NCBI GenBank assembly: GCA_022241785.1
Contig: JAKOMP010000022.1
Span: 1-64,000 of the forward strand
Origin: Cyanocohniella sp. LLY
Lineage (GTDB): Bacteria; Cyanobacteriota; Cyanobacteriia; Cyanobacteriales; Nostocaceae
Direction of reading: 5' to 3'
Length of the DNA stretch: 64,000 bases
Shown: in pieces, positions 1 to 8,231 of the stretch
Numbering within the stretch: the stretch's first letter is position 1
Layout of the letters: the number at the start of each line of letters is the position of its first letter
Translations under genes and position numbers: made by a program
The notes under the pieces: generated by a model
Told to the model about the DNA's origin: nothing
Databases searched by the model: none
The model's input: only the letters and a program-made list of their open reading frames with translations

Positions 1-520
1 GAAAACTAACAATTTTATAATATAAATTATAATTTTGGTATTTTTACATAATGCTTAATATCTCTTAAATACTTGCCAAATCTAAATCGTAGGCATTATT
101 GTCTTTAAATCATAGCCCTTATAATTCAGTTAATTTTCATAATCACCATAAAAGTAACCGAAGAACCAGTTTTTCTAGGAAAAATAAATAATTACTAAGT
201 TTTCAGTAATCTCTACGATATTCCAGGGATATATTAACAAAAAAAATCTGAGGTTATAGGATAGGAAATATTATGAAATATTTAGGATATAGCACAGAAA
301 TTCACAGAAATTGCATCTTCGCAAAGATGGTATAGCAAGTTATGTAAAAATTTATCTTGACATCTAAAAATCCCTGGCTATAGTTATTATAGTGTTTCTC
401 AAAATATACTAAATTTATCATCTGCATAGTTTCCTTTGAAATTAATTTTGCAGAGGTCATTTTTTATGTTAAATATACCTTTGTTCATTATTTATAAATA
501 TATGCTTGATTTAAGGTTAA
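1..520. other. AT-rich upstream region, no gene seen
   Basis: Very AT-rich intergenic DNA before the ABC importer operon. I see no open frame with coding character, no tRNA and no clear palindromic operator. I looked for an NtcA-type GTA-N8-TAC site and found none. The operon promoter should lie here but I cannot place it. Confidence 0.4.
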
Positions 521-526
521 TTGTTA

Positions 527-1348
527 ATGAAAATAAACAGAAACAACCACAATTTATCTAGACAAATTATTAAAGAAATATCCCAAAAAATAGGAAATTT
601 TATTCCATCTATTGCTGGGATTTTATTTTTATTAAGTATTTGGCATTTATTAAGTTTAAGTCCTAATACCTTATTACCTTCTCCCATCGAAGTTGTGATT
701 AACACTGGAGATTTAATTAAAAATCCATTTTTTAATCATGGAGGACATAATAAAGGTTTTTTTTGGTTAATTTTAGCTAGTTTAAAAAGAGTTGTTATAG
801 GCTATTTTTTCGCGGTAATTGTGGGTATTCCCATTGGTTTTATTATTAGTCTCAACAGCTTTTGTAGAAAAGCCATTGATCCGATTATCCAATTGCTGCG
901 CCCTGTAGCTCCATTAGCTTGGCTACCTATGGCGCAAGCAGTATTCCTGAAACCAAATCCTTCAGCTATTTTTGTAATTTTTATTACTGCTATTTGGCCA
1001 ATAATTCTCAATACTGCCTTGGGTGTACAGCTTGTACCAAAAGATTATATTAATGTCTCTAAAATATTAGGTTTATCAATATTTGAAAATTTCTGGCAAA
1101 TTTTATTACCTGCAACTCTGCCTTATATATTTACAGGGCTAAGAATCGCTATTGGTTTATCTTGGCTAGCTGTTGTAGCAGCCGAAATGCTACTTTCTGA
1201 TGATGGAATTGGCTTTTTTATTGTTGATGCTTACAACAATGCCAATATCCATGAAATTATCTTGGCGATTGTTTATCTCGGTGGAGTTGGTTTAGTTTTA
1301 GATAAAATTATGGCTTATATTTCTACCAAAGTAACTGCTCAAGAATAA
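527..1348 (+). CDS. ABC transporter permease, NrtB/SsuC family
   Basis: Inner-membrane permease of a nitrate/bicarbonate/cyanate/alkanesulfonate-type ABC importer (BPD_transp_1 fold). Several hydrophobic segments are visible, and the EAA-type cytoplasmic loop that docks on the ATPase is recognisable at about residues 180-200 (SKILGLSIFENFWQILLPA). The length of about 273 aa fits the family. A TTG at 521 is in frame, but the ATG at 527 is preferred. It heads an operon with an ATPase 54 bp downstream and a binding protein after that. The substrate cannot be assigned from the permease alone. Confidence 0.85.
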   Translation: MKINRNNHNLSRQIIKEISQKIGNFIPSIAGILFLLSIWHLLSLSPNTLLPSPIEVVINTGDLIKNPFFNHGGHNKGFFWLILASLKRVVIGYFFAVIVGIPIGFIISLNSFCRKAIDPIIQLLRPVAPLAWLPMAQAVFLKPNPSAIFVIFITAIWPIILNTALGVQLVPKDYINVSKILGLSIFENFWQILLPATLPYIFTGLRIAIGLSWLAVVAAEMLLSDDGIGFFIVDAYNNANIHEIILAIVYLGGVGLVLDKIMAYISTKVTAQE

Positions 1349-1402
1349 TTTTTGTTTAAATAATCCGCGGGAAACATACACGTCAAACATAAAGGAAATA
1401 TT

Positions 1403-2197
1403 GTGTCTAGTTTTGTAGAAATCAGGGGTATAGACAAAGAATTTACTCTCAAGAATGGAACGTATAATATTGTTCTCCAAGAAATTAATTTGGACATTAA
1501 ACAGGGAAAATTTGTTTCTCTTATTGGTCATTCTGGTTGTGGCAAATCTACCTTACTAAATATAGTTGCAGGTTTAGAAAAACCAACGAGAGGACGGGTA
1601 AAAGTTGATGGTCAATTAGTTAAAAAACCTACCCGCGATCGCATGGTGGTTTTTCAGAATTATTCTCTCTTACCTTGGCTGACTGCTTGGGAGAATGTGG
1701 CGTTATTTGTCAACAAAGCCATGCCTCATAAATCGAAATATGAACGCCAGGAAATTATTGCTTCTCATTTAGAAATGGTGGGCTTGCAAGACGCTGCATC
1801 GAAGAAACCAAGGCAACTTTCTGGAGGGATGAAACAGCGAGTTGCATTGGCAAGGGCTTTAGCAATTCAGCCCAAATTACTGCTATTAGATGAGCCATTT
1901 GGAGCATTAGATGCATTAACTCGTGGTTCTTTACAAGTAGAGTTGATGCGAATTTGTGAAGCACATCATATCACAACAATAATGGTGACTCATGATGTAG
2001 ATGAAGCGTTGTTACTTTCTGATCAGATTGTCATGTTGAAAAATGGCCCGGCTGCAACCATTGGTCAAATTTTAGATGTACCTTTTAAACACCCGCGTTC
2101 TCTAGAAATCAAGGATTGTTCGGAATATCATCTGCTACGCCATGAACTGATGCATATCTTGCAGAACCAAGAACAAGCTAAACGTGTGAAAATCTGA
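1403..2197 (+). CDS. ABC transporter ATP-binding protein, NrtD/SsuB family
   Basis: Energy-coupling ATPase of the importer. Walker A GHSGCGKST lies at residues 42-50, the Q-loop at Q85, the signature LSGGMKQ at about 139-145, and Walker B LLLLDEPFGALD at about 159-170, followed by an MVTHD H-loop. It starts at GTG preceded by AAAGGA with good spacing. It is a single-domain ATPase of 264 aa, so it resembles NrtD/SsuB rather than NrtC, which carries an extra solute-binding domain. The next gene begins 1 bp after the stop, which indicates translational coupling. Confidence 0.9.
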   Translation: MSSFVEIRGIDKEFTLKNGTYNIVLQEINLDIKQGKFVSLIGHSGCGKSTLLNIVAGLEKPTRGRVKVDGQLVKKPTRDRMVVFQNYSLLPWLTAWENVALFVNKAMPHKSKYERQEIIASHLEMVGLQDAASKKPRQLSGGMKQRVALARALAIQPKLLLLDEPFGALDALTRGSLQVELMRICEAHHITTIMVTHDVDEALLLSDQIVMLKNGPAATIGQILDVPFKHPRSLEIKDCSEYHLLRHELMHILQNQEQAKRVKI

Positions 2198-2198
2198 C

Positions 2199-3497
2199 AT
2201 GGCAAAATTTCACAGACGCAAATTCATTGCCACTGCTAGTGCAGCTGCTTTAACTCATAGCTGCACAAGTCGTTTGACTTATCATGTTATGACTAGTCAG
2301 TTGCATCACAGTATTTATGCGAGTCACGTCGATACACCTGAAGTCACCACCGCAACCTTAGGCTTTATTCCCGTAACGAGTTGTTGTCCTGTGATTATTG
2401 CCAAAGTGAAGGGATTTTTTGCTAAATATGGGATGCCTGATGTTCGCGTTGTCAAGCAGCCTTCCTGGGCGGTTATGCGTGACAAATTGATGTTAGGCGC
2501 TGCTAATGATGGTTTAGATGGTGGTCATTTGCTGTTTCCCATGACTTATCTCATGGCTACAGGAGAAATTAGCTATGGGCGAAAAATCCCCATGTACATC
2601 TTGGCAAGACTGAATGTAAATGGACAGGGGATATCTGTTGCTAATACCTATAAAGATTTAAATTTAAGTCTCGATAGTTCGCCTTTAAAATCGATTTATG
2701 CTCAAAAAACACTAGCCGGAGAAACTGTACGTTGTGCAGTTCCCTATCGTCGGGTGACAGGCGATTTTTTTATGCGCTGGTGGTTAGCTTACGGTGGTAT
2801 TGATCCTGACCGAGATACATCAGTAATTGTGGTTCCTCCACCTCAGATGGTTGCAAGTATGCGGAGTGGAAGTATGGAAGCTTTTTGTGTGGTTGATCCT
2901 TGGCATCATCGATTAATTAAACAAGGGCTGGGTTATTCAACTGTCACAAGTGGGGAATTGTGGAATAATCACCCGGAAAAAGCCTTGACAGTGCGGGCTG
3001 AATGGGTGGATAAGTACCCTAAGGCAGCAAAGGCACTTCTGGCGGCTGTGATGGAGGCGCAAATTTGGTGTGATCAGCTAGAAAATAAAGCAGAACTGTT
3101 TGAGATCATGTCACAACGGCAGTGGATAGGTGTAAAAAGTGATTTGATCCGCGATCGCTTGTTAGGCACAATAGATTACGGCAATGGACGTGTGGTAAAA
3201 AATAGCCCTCATGCCATCAAGTACTGGCGGGAAAATGCTTCCTACCCTTTCAAAAGTCACGACTTATGGTTTTTAATTGAAGATATGCGTTGGGGTAATC
3301 GTTCCCCTGATTTTGAAACAAAACCCTTAATTGATGCGGTTAACCGTGAAGATTTATGGCGAGAAGCGGCTAAATTCATTGGTCAAGAAGCCGCTATTCC
3401 AGCCAGTACATCTCGTGGTATAGAAAAATTTTTTAATGGGTTAGAATTTGACCCAGAAAATCCGCAAGCTTATTTGAATGCACCCAAGATGAGATGA
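2199..3497 (+). CDS. NrtA/CmpA-family substrate-binding lipoprotein
   Basis: Periplasmic solute-binding component. The N-terminus has a twin-arginine-like HRRKFIATASAAA segment followed by a possible lipobox cysteine (C22). The mature part follows the NrtA/CmpA pattern: TLGFIPVT near residue 54, the AK-x-KGFFAKYGM stretch, a W-AVMRD-K segment, GGHLLFPMTYLMATG, and a C-terminal W-R-x-NASYPFKSHDLWFL region. Known relatives bind nitrate, nitrite, bicarbonate or cyanate. The gene is last in the operon, whereas nrt and cmp operons usually start with the binding protein. No nitrate reductase, nitrite reductase or cyanase gene is nearby, so the ligand is open. Confidence 0.85.
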   Translation: MAKFHRRKFIATASAAALTHSCTSRLTYHVMTSQLHHSIYASHVDTPEVTTATLGFIPVTSCCPVIIAKVKGFFAKYGMPDVRVVKQPSWAVMRDKLMLGAANDGLDGGHLLFPMTYLMATGEISYGRKIPMYILARLNVNGQGISVANTYKDLNLSLDSSPLKSIYAQKTLAGETVRCAVPYRRVTGDFFMRWWLAYGGIDPDRDTSVIVVPPPQMVASMRSGSMEAFCVVDPWHHRLIKQGLGYSTVTSGELWNNHPEKALTVRAEWVDKYPKAAKALLAAVMEAQIWCDQLENKAELFEIMSQRQWIGVKSDLIRDRLLGTIDYGNGRVVKNSPHAIKYWRENASYPFKSHDLWFLIEDMRWGNRSPDFETKPLIDAVNREDLWREAAKFIGQEAAIPASTSRGIEKFFNGLEFDPENPQAYLNAPKMR

Positions 3498-3828
3498 ATG
3501 AGTTTTTAAAGGTTTGTAGTGAGGACTTTAGTTTTCCTCTCTTTGAGACACTAAACCATAAGCAAAGCTATACCAACAGGGCTTTCAAACAAGGGTTATC
3601 ACTGCAAGTTTGTGCATAACTCTAAATTTCCACCCCAGTCTGCCCTTGCAGGACTAAATTGTCAGGTCTCTCCTAAAAGATTTTTCAGTAGGGGTTGTAG
3701 TCCCGATACTTTATTTGCTATACTTGTTAAAGTCCATACAAAATAAAGCTTTTAAAAAAAGTAATTGCACCAATTTGTGTAAGATGTGTGTGTGGATTAA
3801 TATAGTAATTAAATATAGTTACTGTTTT
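3498..3828. other. Intergenic region with a 27-nt interspersed repeat
   Basis: No gene is seen. Positions 3506-3532 carry a 27-nt sequence whose exact reverse complement occurs at 23700-23726, so this is a dispersed repeat. The remainder is AT-rich and presumably holds the tRNA-Gly promoter. Confidence 0.5.
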
Positions 3829-3899
3829 GCGGGCGTAGTTTAGTGGTAAAACTATAGCCTTCCAAGCTATTAATGCGGGTTCGATTCCCGCCGCCCGCT
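3829..3899 (+). tRNA. tRNA-Gly (anticodon TCC)
   Basis: A 71-nt cloverleaf. The acceptor GCGGGCG pairs with CGCCCGC and is followed by discriminator T. The anticodon loop CTTCCAA sits on a TAGC/GCTA stem and gives anticodon TCC. The T-arm contains GGTTCGATTCC. A run of T follows directly and may act as a terminator. CCA is not encoded. Confidence 0.95.
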
Positions 3900-4104
3900 T
3901 TTTTGTTAAAACCCCTGTAAGGCTTACTTTTGAGAGATTTTTAGTTTTTCAACCAAGCTTAAATTAGTAAATGCTGGGTTGTATACCCCCATAACTATCC
4001 TAAAGTTTGCATATTATTTTAGGTTTCTTCAGCATTAGCAATTTGGTCAAGAATTGCGGTTAACTCTTGGGTTAAATATAAAATTGTAAATGTAGCCTGA
4101 CAGG

Positions 4105-4440
4105 ATGATATCTGTGACACTCAAAGAGTTAGAACAACAACTTCTTGCCCTTAGTCCTAGTGAAAAAGTGCAGGCTATACAGTTACTTGCTCAAAGTCTC
4201 GGTAGCAGCTGGCAAGGAATTGAGAAAACTCCGGGAATCTGCGGCGGAGAAGCTCGCATGGCGAAAACTCGTATTCCCGTGTGGGTACTTGTAGAAGCTC
4301 GTAATATTGGATACAGTGATGCTGACCTGTTGACAAGCTATCCTAGTATTACAGCAACGGACTTAGCCAATGCTTGGGTGTATGCAGAAGCTCATTCTGA
4401 TGAAATCGAATTGGCAATTAAGCGTAATGAGGTAGCCTAG
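4105..4440 (+). CDS. DUF433-domain antitoxin-like protein
   Basis: A 111-aa protein. Residues about 43-100 match the DUF433 pattern: TPGICGGEARMAKTRIPVWVLVE, then a predicted helix-turn-helix with SYPSITATDLANAWVYAEAH. The N-terminal 40 residues form an amphipathic helical extension (LKELEQQLLALSPSEKVQAIQ). DUF433 proteins are commonly found immediately upstream of DUF5615 PIN-like toxins, and that is the arrangement here, with a 3-bp gap. The inferred role is DNA-binding antitoxin and autoregulator. Confidence 0.8.
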   Translation: MISVTLKELEQQLLALSPSEKVQAIQLLAQSLGSSWQGIEKTPGICGGEARMAKTRIPVWVLVEARNIGYSDADLLTSYPSITATDLANAWVYAEAHSDEIELAIKRNEVA

Positions 4441-4443
4441 TCG

Positions 4444-4785
4444 ATGGCACGGTTTTACGCAGATGAGCAATTTCCATTTCCAGTTGTGGAATTATTACGT
4501 ACTTTGGGGCATGATATTTTGACGGTTCAAGAAGCAGGAAAGGCAGAACAAGGTATACCTGATGAAGAAGTGCTGGCATTTGCCATCAGTCTAGAACGGT
4601 CAGTTTTAACTATCAATAGATATGATTTCATCCGCTTACATCGTCATGATGATAATCACTTGGGCATTATTGTTTGTACTAATAATCGTAATTGGGAGCA
4701 GTTTGCAGCACGAATAAATGAGGCTGTAACAGCAGAAGAATCGTTGAAAGGAAAACTAATTCGTGTAGTTCGTCCAGCCACCTGA
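4444..4785 (+). CDS. DUF5615 PIN-like toxin
   Basis: A 113-aa PIN-like protein. The acidic residues near the N-terminus (YADEQFP, D7 and E8), the central E-x-GKAEQGIPDEEVL segment and the later LTINRYDFIRLHR motif fit DUF5615/Mut7-C-like nucleases. The usual aspartate in the LTxDxDF motif is asparagine here (LTINRYDF). It follows the DUF433 gene with a 3-bp gap, so the two are probably a co-expressed toxin-antitoxin pair. RNase activity is inferred from the family. Confidence 0.78.
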   Translation: MARFYADEQFPFPVVELLRTLGHDILTVQEAGKAEQGIPDEEVLAFAISLERSVLTINRYDFIRLHRHDDNHLGIIVCTNNRNWEQFAARINEAVTAEESLKGKLIRVVRPAT

Positions 4786-5041
4786 AAAAATTTTACTGGA
4801 AACACGTTGAGATAGTCAGTTTTACTTACATATTTACATCTACATTTTTATCATACGTTAACTCATAGTCTCTTACCAACCGCAGACAGCCCATGAGTCA
4901 ACCAAAAGTATGCTCTATTAACTAACATTGTTTGAGCAAGACAACGCTATTGGTTTTGGTTTTTATCTCGAACAGATGATTCCTCTTACACTTAGTTATG
5001 GTTTTAACATTCCACATTTCTAGGTGCAAGATCTGAAATAA

Positions 5042-5314
5042 CTAACCAAAGCAATAATGTTTTTTGACGTCGCTTGTAATCTCCCATGTACAAGACAGTC
5101 CAGCGGGAAAAGTTACTAAATCACCTTTACCCATTTTCACTGGTTGTCCACCATCAGGAGTAACAATGACATTACCGAGTAAAAAATAGCAGATTTCTTG
5201 AGTATCATACGTCCAGGGGAATTTGGAGACTTCTTTTTGCCAAATATCCCATTTCAAAACACCTAACTGGCTAAGACGTTCTTGACTGGGTTGATGCTCA
5301 ATTGTAATTTCCAT
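5042..5314 (-). CDS. Cupin-domain protein (Cupin_3/EutQ-like)
   Basis: A 90-aa single-cupin protein. A WTYDTQEICYFLLGNVIVTPDGG segment (cupin motif 1) and GDLVTFPAGLSCTWEI (motif 2) define the barrel. The ATG at 5314 is chosen because it gives the compact family length, with a GAGAAAA stretch upstream. An in-frame GTG at 5365 would overlap the upstream gene. The metal-binding histidines of classical cupins are mostly absent, as is usual for Cupin_3 members. No substrate can be assigned. It lies just downstream of, and may be co-transcribed with, the Mo-nitro_C gene. Confidence 0.75.
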   Translation of the reverse strand: MEITIEHQPSQERLSQLGVLKWDIWQKEVSKFPWTYDTQEICYFLLGNVIVTPDGGQPVKMGKGDLVTFPAGLSCTWEITSDVKKHYCFG

Positions 5315-5336
5315 GCCGTGTTTTCTCAGTTGATAT

Positions 5337-5702
5337 TTAGCAGTAGGATTGAATATCCTCTCCACACTGATCTACTAAATAACACAAAGCGCGAAAACGC
5401 AAGCCGACAAATTGATCGTAAAGTGGATTGAGCTTACACATGGGTGGAATGTGAGCTATTTTGCGACCAAATAGTATTACATCTCGCTCAAAGGGACACT
5501 GAGCCGGAATTAATTTAGCAATAAAGTGAGCGAACTTACGATTTGGAATTTCGATTTTGTCGAGCCTGTTTCGTAAGGGTTGCAAAAAATCAAATCTAGG
5601 TTTAACTAACTGGCTTTTACTGCCTATTGAATGGTTATTTCCTACTTCTAAAGTTTTCACAAAAGCAGGTAGAATAATATGCTGTTTATCTGTTTTGAGC
5701 AT
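5337..5702 (-). CDS. Mo-dependent nitrogenase C-terminal domain protein
   Basis: A protein of about 121 aa ending in the Mo-nitro_C pattern known in Nostocales: AHFIAKLIPAQCPFERDV, LFGRKIAHIPPMCKLNPL, then FVGLRFRALCYLVDQCGEDI. Four conserved cysteines are visible. Despite the family name these stand-alone proteins are not nitrogenase subunits, and their function is unknown to me. Starts are possible at TTG 5714 or ATG 5702; ATG is preferred. The cupin gene follows on the same strand 22 bp downstream. Confidence 0.75.
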   Translation of the reverse strand: MLKTDKQHIILPAFVKTLEVGNNHSIGSKSQLVKPRFDFLQPLRNRLDKIEIPNRKFAHFIAKLIPAQCPFERDVILFGRKIAHIPPMCKLNPLYDQFVGLRFRALCYLVDQCGEDIQSYC

Positions 5703-5714
5703 AGTTCTAAGCAA

Positions 5715-6848
5715 GGCTTACCTTGTATTGATCAACTTTCGCAAATCTTGAGTATTACCATGCAATCTATGTTGGGAATTTGTATTGTGCTTAGAAATGC
5801 AAAAAAGGCAAGCACCAAGTGAGTAATTTGCATAGAAATTGCTGGTAAATAGTCCGCTTATTTAATATTAAAACTCACTCAATACAAAATAATTGTCCCG
5901 TTAAATACAAAATAACAAAGAAAATATAAAAATAGTATTCCATTAACTTATTGATTGTTAGTATTCAAGATAGCGATCCCCTATGTTAGATGTAAATTGA
6001 TAGTCTTGAAACTACACAGTATAAGCAAGTGCATTTTTGCAGACAAAAATACAGCAGATTTCATATATAGATTGCTTTATAGCGATTTTCAAACTAATTG
6101 AAATCCTATTTTAGGGCATTGTGTATAAAATAAAAAGTTATATATGTTACATAATTTGACCTGAATATTATTTAATCAGTTACATCAGAGTGTTTGATAA
6201 GTTATAGCTAATTTAATTGTCCTAAAGACTGAATCCGAGTTTAAAGAGAGCATTATACTGTAAAAAGTGGATAAAATCAGTCTTTTTTACCAAAAACAGA
6301 TTTAAAGGTCAAAATTAAACTAAAAGACTTATTTCAGGATGTCTTTTTGTCCACTTTGCCTACAAGTGATGGGATATTGTTTTTTGATAATTTTCTGCGT
6401 TTTGCTGACCAAACTTAATATATAAAATTAGTTGATTATGAACAGTTGATCAGATGTAATCTCTCATAGGGAATAAATATCTAATTTGCATATCAGTTCA
6501 TTAACTACCATATAAAATAGGTCGTAATTGCCAGGAAATTGCAATTTACTGTAGTGGCGATCGCTTACTTAAATTGAGGCGACTAAATATGAACTATTTC
6601 CAGTTCATACCCTTAAATGCCAGAATATGATAAAACCAGTATTTTGTAGTATTGATCAAGGTTTAGATGTTTTGAATAATACCAACAGAAATCATACTCA
6701 TACTTCATTAGTATAATTTTGTTAATGTTGTTTTATTGTCTATAAAGTACTGTTGGCTAAATTTAAAAATTATGCAGTTTTTAATGCGATTTGACTCTTA
6801 GCATTTGTCATACAATAACTTCACCGATCAAAGAGAGTAAGGCAAATC
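5715..6848. other. Long AT-rich intergenic region (about 1.1 kb)
   Basis: No open frame with convincing codon use or homology is visible on either strand. One GCGATCGC site is present near 6558. No tRNA-like fold or long inverted repeat was recognised. It contains the promoter region of the downstream MFS gene and of the divergent Mo-nitro_C gene. An undetected small RNA is possible but I cannot support one. Confidence 0.4.
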
Positions 6849-8042
6849 ATGGTGAACTCTTTCAATACTCGTCCTGAAATCTTATGGCGACAAGTTTGGG
6901 GATTAGCTGCTTTATTGGCAGCAATTATCCTCACTTGGATGGCATACTGTTTTTATCAGCCGATAATTTTACAGGAACTAGATTTTGTTGAATTAGCGGG
7001 TTGGCTGGGAATCGTGCAGGGCTTACTTGTAGCAATTATTGAACCTTTGATTGGCAGACTTTCTGATCGCCTGCAACAGCGTTTAGGCAGCCGCTTACCC
7101 ATGATTAGTCTGGGGGTGGTGTTAGCAGGTTTGATTTTTGTCACTGTCTCGCTGTTAGTAGAAAGGAATTTACCTGTAGGTATACGTTGGATCTTCCCAG
7201 TGTTAATGACGGCTTGGGTAATGGCCACAATTATTTTTCGTGGCCCGGCGATCGCACTGTTAACCCAATTCGCACCGCTGACGGAATTACCACAAGCTAA
7301 TGCCATCCTAGTTTTTGTGTTGGGATTAGTGGGGGCCATTGGTGTGATGTGGGATACGTTACTCTACAGCATGGGGGCTTCGATTACTTTTCTGGTGGGA
7401 GCGATCGCCTTAATTTTGGGCGCATATATGTTGCGGTTATTCACTCCCCAGTCATCTTTTAATGTCTTGACTTTAAATCAAGATCCAGTAGCTAAAACTC
7501 CCACGGTGCTGTTAATTTTGATTTTTGTCATTGGTTTGGCTACAGGCTTTGAAGTTAATCTACTACTATCCATATTTCCCCAAGAATTACAAACTCAACT
7601 ACCGGGACTAAAAGTAGACTTTATTACTGCCGAAATACTTTTGGTGTCTGCGATCGCTTCTATTCCTGTGAGTGAATGGACGGCGGAACTGGGTGCAAAT
7701 AAGTCCATGTTACTGGGTGTAGGGACAATGACAGGGTTGATGGGGCTGACTTTGTTAAATGATCACAATATTATAGTTGTCGGATTGATACTGGCTTTTG
7801 GTGTCAGCTTAAGTATAGTTTTGATTAGTATCATTCCTTTAGTATTGAGTAAAATACATCCCCTCCAGGCAGGTTTAGGCACTGGACTATATTTTGGTGG
7901 TAGTGCGGGTGGTACTGCGATGGTTTCTTTGTTAATGAAGCAAATTGGTATATCCTCGGTAGGCGCATTTTTGTTAGCTGAAGTGGCTTTTTTAATAGTA
8001 TTTATATGTATTTTCTTGAGTAAGAAAATTTCATTTAATTAA
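6849..8042 (+). CDS. MFS transporter
   Basis: A 397-aa integral membrane protein with about 12 hydrophobic segments. The loop GRLSDRLQQRLGSRLPMI (residues about 65-82) matches the cytoplasmic signature between TM2 and TM3 of major facilitator transporters, most like the sugar/BCD-type branch. A second half begins near residue 215. The start is supported by AAGG upstream. It sits alone after a 1.1-kb gap, so neighbours do not suggest a substrate. Confidence 0.75.
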   Translation: MVNSFNTRPEILWRQVWGLAALLAAIILTWMAYCFYQPIILQELDFVELAGWLGIVQGLLVAIIEPLIGRLSDRLQQRLGSRLPMISLGVVLAGLIFVTVSLLVERNLPVGIRWIFPVLMTAWVMATIIFRGPAIALLTQFAPLTELPQANAILVFVLGLVGAIGVMWDTLLYSMGASITFLVGAIALILGAYMLRLFTPQSSFNVLTLNQDPVAKTPTVLLILIFVIGLATGFEVNLLLSIFPQELQTQLPGLKVDFITAEILLVSAIASIPVSEWTAELGANKSMLLGVGTMTGLMGLTLLNDHNIIVVGLILAFGVSLSIVLISIIPLVLSKIHPLQAGLGTGLYFGGSAGGTAMVSLLMKQIGISSVGAFLLAEVAFLIVFICIFLSKKISFN

Positions 8043-8231
8043 GCTGGCTCTACATACTATTACTTACGTATTTTTTCTGTCAGTTTATTACTTTTTTTAA
8101 ACAGACTATGAAAAATTTAGCCCTGAGCATTAGCTGTAGAAATTTTGCTGTAAAATTTTAAATTTTGCGATTGATTATGGGAAAGCTAACTTTAGTGAAA
8201 GTGTAATCTACTAATCCACTAAAGGTGATCT

